A stretch of 64,000 nt of DNA from the NCBI GenBank assembly GCA_016713325.1, contig JADJPJ010000018.1, positions 1 to 64,000 of the forward strand, written 5' to 3'. Position 1 is the first letter of the stretch; each line of letters opens with the position of its first letter. Below are positions 61,058 through 64,000 of this stretch, in pieces. Made by a program: the position numbers and the translations under genes. A model generated the notes under the pieces. The model was not told where the DNA came from, did no database searches, and was given only the letters and a program-made list of their open reading frames with translations. This DNA is from Candidatus Flexifilum affinis (GTDB taxonomy: Bacteria > Chloroflexota > Anaerolineae > Aggregatilineales > Phototrophicaceae).

Positions 61058-62098
61058 ATGAGAACGTATGCCGTCCGGCGGTTTTTACAGTCCATCCCGC
61101 TCCTCTTCGTCATCAGCATCATTCTCTTCGCTCTGATGTACTCGATTGGCGACCCGCTGGCGATCGTCATGAACGTGCCGCGCCGCCCCAGCGGTCAGCA
61201 GTTGGAGCAGGCCGCGCGGCGGATGGGTCTGGATCAACCAATCCCGGTGCAGTATGTCTACTGGCTGATCGGTAATGACTGGACCTACGTCGATGTAAAC
61301 GGCGACGGCACGACGGACGAGCAGGTGCGCGGAACCCGGCGCGGCATTCTGCGCGGCGACCTGGGCACCTCGATGGTCACCCGCCAGCCCGTGCAGGACC
61401 GCATTGGCGAGCGCTTGACGAACACCCTCATTCTGATGGTCCCGGCCTATCTGCTGATCCTGATGGTGTCGTTCGTGCTCGGCCTGATCTCGGCGCTGCG
61501 CCAGTACACCCTGCTCGACAGCATCCTATCGACGCTGGCCTTCGTGTTCTATTCCATGCCCATCTTCATGATCTCGCTGGGCATGATCCTCATCTTTGCA
61601 GTGGCCTTTCGCAACTGGGGGCTGCCCTACCTGCCGATCGCCGGTATGGGCCGGCCCGGCGAGGCGCGCACCATCGCCAACCTGCTGCCCTACATGATCA
61701 TGCCGCTGATCAGCCTGACGCTGATCAGCGCCGCCGCCTACATGCGCTACGTGCGCGCTAACGTGCTGGAGATCATCAACCAGGATTACGTGCGCACAGC
61801 GCGGGCCAAGGGTCTTTCCGAGCGGCGCGTCCTGTCTATCCATGTCCTGCGCAATGCCGCCCTGCCGCTGGTGACCATCATCGGCCTGGATCTACCTTTC
61901 CTGCTCGGCGGGGCCATTGTCACCGAGTCGATCTTCGCCTGGCCGGGCATGGGTCTGCTTTTCATCGAGAGCCTGGAACGGTCCGACTATCCCGTTCTGA
62001 TGGCCATGCTCATGATGCTGGCGGTCTTCGTCGTGCTGTCCCAACTCATTACCGATCTGCTTTATTCCGTGCTTGATCCGCGTATTCGCCTGAGCTAG
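61058..62098 (+). CDS. ABC transporter permease, DppB/OppB type
   Basis: 346 aa. N-terminal MRTYAVRRFLQSIPLLFVIS, typical of DppB, then RRMGLDQPIPVQYVYWL. The large outer loop after TM1 contains an unusual acidic turn VDVNGDGTTDEQ. The permease core follows with TRQPVQDRIGERLTNTL, and the EAA-type coupling loop is YVRTARAKGLSERRVLSIHVLRNAALPLV. Works with the DppC-type permease starting 10 bases after its stop. ATPase genes are not seen in the window and may lie farther downstream. Confidence 0.94.
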   Translation: MRTYAVRRFLQSIPLLFVISIILFALMYSIGDPLAIVMNVPRRPSGQQLEQAARRMGLDQPIPVQYVYWLIGNDWTYVDVNGDGTTDEQVRGTRRGILRGDLGTSMVTRQPVQDRIGERLTNTLILMVPAYLLILMVSFVLGLISALRQYTLLDSILSTLAFVFYSMPIFMISLGMILIFAVAFRNWGLPYLPIAGMGRPGEARTIANLLPYMIMPLISLTLISAAAYMRYVRANVLEIINQDYVRTARAKGLSERRVLSIHVLRNAALPLVTIIGLDLPFLLGGAIVTESIFAWPGMGLLFIESLERSDYPVLMAMLMMLAVFVVLSQLITDLLYSVLDPRIRLS

Positions 62099-62108
62099 GG
62101 AGGCCTTT

Positions 62109-63053
62109 GTGCAAGAGACTCTGCCCTCAAGCAGCGCGCCCATCACCATTCAAGCGCCGCTCGCCCACGAAACGATGCTGGGGCGGACGATCAAGCGCTT
62201 CCGGTCGCACCGCATGGCGATCGTCGGCACCGTCATCATCGTGCTCATCGCCGCATACGTGCTCGGCGGCTCGTTCTTCGTCACCGAGCGTTACGCCAAC
62301 GCCACCGACTTTCGCAATAAGTGGGCACCACCCTCCGCCGAACACCCCATGGGCACCGACGCCGTCGGCCGCGACGTCCTGGCGCGCACCATTTATGGCG
62401 GGCAAGTCACCCTGATGATCAGCTTCCTGGCCATGACCGTCACCGCGATTCTGGGCACGGTTCTGGGTCTGCTCTCCGGCTACTATGGTGGCCTGCTCGA
62501 CAGCGCCATCATGCGCGTGACCGAGGCGCTGCTCAGCATTCCGCTGCTTTTTCTGCTGCTGGTGATCTCCAAGTTCATCGGCGTGCAGGTGGGGGATGTC
62601 CAGCTCTTCGGCCGTGAATTCAGCGGCAGCGTGCTGGTCGTCATCCTGGTGCTCGGCTTCACCGGTTGGATGGGACTGGCGCGTATCGTCCGGGCGCAGG
62701 TGCTCTCGCTCCGCGAGCAGGATTTCGTCATCGCCGCGCGAGCGCTGGGTGCGCGCAACGTCGCGATCATCTTCCGCCACATCATGCCCAACACCATGGC
62801 GCCGGTCATCGTCTACACCACCCTCGGTATTTCCAACGTGATTCTGCTGGAGGCTTACGTCGGCTTCCTGGGCATGGGCGTTCAGCCGCCGACTGCCAGT
62901 TGGGGCAACATGATCCAGCGGGCGACCGAGAAGATCGACAGCGCCTGGTGGATGTGGTTCTTCCCCGGCGCGCTCATCCTCTTTACGGTGCTCAGCATCA
63001 ACACCATCGGCGACGGGCTGCGCGACGCGCTGGATCCCTACAGCCGAAAGTGA
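62109..63053 (+). CDS. ABC transporter permease, DppC/OppC type
   Basis: 314 aa, GTG start at 62109 after GGGAGG. The N-terminal TIKRFRSHRMAIVGTVII helix, the motif HPMGTDAVGRDVLARTIYGG, and the EAA loop FVIAARALGARNVAIIFRHIMPNTMAPVIV are typical of OppC/DppC, as is the end NTIGDGLRDALDPYSRK. Second permease subunit of the peptide-type importer. The amidohydrolase gene starts 54 bases after its stop. Confidence 0.94.
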   Translation: MQETLPSSSAPITIQAPLAHETMLGRTIKRFRSHRMAIVGTVIIVLIAAYVLGGSFFVTERYANATDFRNKWAPPSAEHPMGTDAVGRDVLARTIYGGQVTLMISFLAMTVTAILGTVLGLLSGYYGGLLDSAIMRVTEALLSIPLLFLLLVISKFIGVQVGDVQLFGREFSGSVLVVILVLGFTGWMGLARIVRAQVLSLREQDFVIAARALGARNVAIIFRHIMPNTMAPVIVYTTLGISNVILLEAYVGFLGMGVQPPTASWGNMIQRATEKIDSAWWMWFFPGALILFTVLSINTIGDGLRDALDPYSRK

Positions 63054-63107
63054 ACGCCTGCGCCAGATCCTCCAAGTCGTCTACCCACCCTCAATGGAGA
63101 AACCCCG

Positions 63108-64000
63108 ATGCTCATCTTCTATAACGGCATGATCCACACCATGGACCCGGACTTTCCCAACCCGAAGCGGTCGGCGTCGGCGCGGATGGCCGCATCCTGG
63201 CTGTCGGTGCGCTCGCCGAGGTCGGCGCGCTGCTGCCGGATGCTCAGCGCGTCGACTTACAGGGCAGGACGCTGATCCCCGGATTCAACGACGCCCATGT
63301 GCATATCCAATGGCTGGGACTGAAGCTGACCCTGATGATCGACGCCACGATCCCCAATGCGCCGTCGATCCCGGCTCTGGTCGAGCTGTACCGCCAGCGC
63401 GCCCGGACGACAGCGCCCGGCCAGTGGATCACCGGGACGGGCTACAACGAGAACTTCCTGCCGGAAAAGCGCCACGTCACGCGCTATGACCTCGACGAGG
63501 CCAGCCGCGAGCACCCGATGACGGTGACGCACACGAGTGGCCACGTGGTCGTTGCCAACAGCACGGCGCTGGCGCTGGCCGGCATCGATCGTGACACTCC
63601 GGACCCCGACGGCGGCCACATCGTCCGCGACGAGGCGGGTGAACCCACCGGCGTGCTCGAAGAGACGGCGATGGAACTCGTCTTCCAGCATATTCCGCTG
63701 GTCACCAAGGAAGCCATGGCCGACGCCATTCGCGCCGCGATGGCGCACCAGCTCTCGCTCGGCATCACCAGCGCCACCGACCCGGCTGTCACGCCTTTTC
63801 ACATCGAGGTGTACCGCGAGCTGGACGACGCCGGCGAGCTGACCATGCGCATCAACCTGCTGGCCGAGCGTCGCAGCGGAGACGTCATCTTCCCGCTGCC
63901 GGAGAAGCGTGTCAGCGACTGGCTGCGGCTGGACAGTGTCAAGTTTTTTGCCGATGGCGGCATGACCAGCGCTACAGCGGCCATCAGCATCCCGTACAAA
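63108..64000 (+). pseudogene. Amidohydrolase (YtcJ-like, Amidohydro_3), frameshifted and cut by window end
   Basis: ATG 63108 (GGAGA upstream) gives MLIFYNGMIHTMDPDFPNP, then the frame must shift near 63160, where one base appears missing in CCCGAAG, to continue VGVGADGRILAVGALAEVG and LIPGFNDAHVHIQWLG, with the metal-binding HxH. After that the frame stays open to the window end (TGTGYNENFLPE, TVTHTSGHVVVANS, VKFFADGGMTSAT), typical of YtcJ-like enzymes that hydrolyse N-substituted amides. The 3' end lies outside. Follows the peptide importer genes on the same strand, so it may act on the imported substrate. Confidence 0.82.

Overview
The window is GC-rich (about 60-65 %), densely coded bacterial chromosome that best fits the Chloroflexota, probably an Anaerolineae-like lineage and probably a metagenome-derived assembly. 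The lineage is inferred from gene content: a Ser/Thr kinase with an extracellular domain, a WD40 lipoprotein, a sortase, a deazaflavin (F420)-type nitroreductase, ADP-forming acyl-CoA synthetase fused to GNAT, 7Fe-type ferredoxin, DUF1152, LarA-like and cyclic-2,3-DPG-synthase-like proteins, and many exported proteins with an A-x-A|Q cleavage site. I found no rRNA, tRNA, CRISPR array, IS element or phage module.

Layout. 1-5.0 kb (mostly minus): a DEDDh exonuclease cut by the window edge, coaBC, a tightly overlapping trio (unknown protein, methyltransferase, membrane protein) and a secreted protein. 5.1-15.4 kb: a 14-TM-type MFS exporter convergent with a solitary rpsD, then rsgA followed by a membrane Ser/Thr kinase, a WD40 lipoprotein, def, and a cNMP-binding/PH-domain membrane protein. 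coaBC, def, kinase and rsgA sit within 13 kb, recalling the Firmicute coaBC-priA-def-fmt-rsmB-prpC-prkC-rsgA neighbourhood. 15.4-25 kb: a frameshifted GT39-like glycosyltransferase, a D-mannonate-oxidoreductase-type SDR, an aminotransferase, DUF1152 and LarA-like genes, a TIGR01777 epimerase and an exported TPR protein. 25.3-30 kb: a plus-strand run of methyltransferase, frameshifted sortase, small membrane protein, Crp/Fnr regulator, ferredoxin and RsmI-like methyltransferase. 30-41.8 kb: AIM24-like protein, DsbA-like oxidoreductase, frameshifted EEP nuclease/phosphatase, second MFS, DUF3352-like exported protein, a two-gene SLATT-like membrane operon, a Rieske-derived chimera, a membrane protein and a Trx-VKOR fusion. 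42-53 kb: GH13 glucosidase, a sensor operon (unknown protein, histidine kinase, two stand-alone receivers), F420-type nitroreductase, HypB plus DinB-like protein, nucleotide-sugar epimerase, UroD-like protein and cDPG-synthase-like GTPase. 53.5-64 kb: acyl-CoA synthetase-GNAT, amidase, serine hydrolase, a peptide ABC uptake system and a frameshifted amidohydrolase running off the window, together looking like an amide/peptide scavenging locus.

The most striking non-coding content is a set of dispersed intergenic repeats: (i) paired-hairpin elements bounded by GTAGGGAC/GTCCCTAC, one a three-copy tandem array and two carrying a conserved 65-nt tail; (ii) purine-rich ATGAG-type repeats often arranged as long inverted arms; (iii) a short GGTCCCTTTAGTGGACC palindrome. 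Some repeat ends supply stop codons and possibly a start codon of adjacent genes. Four genes carry single-nucleotide frameshifts, at least three in or next to G/C runs, so sequence errors should be considered before calling them pseudogenes. The best candidate for an undescribed functional system is the two-gene SLATT-like operon at 37.1-38.7 kb.
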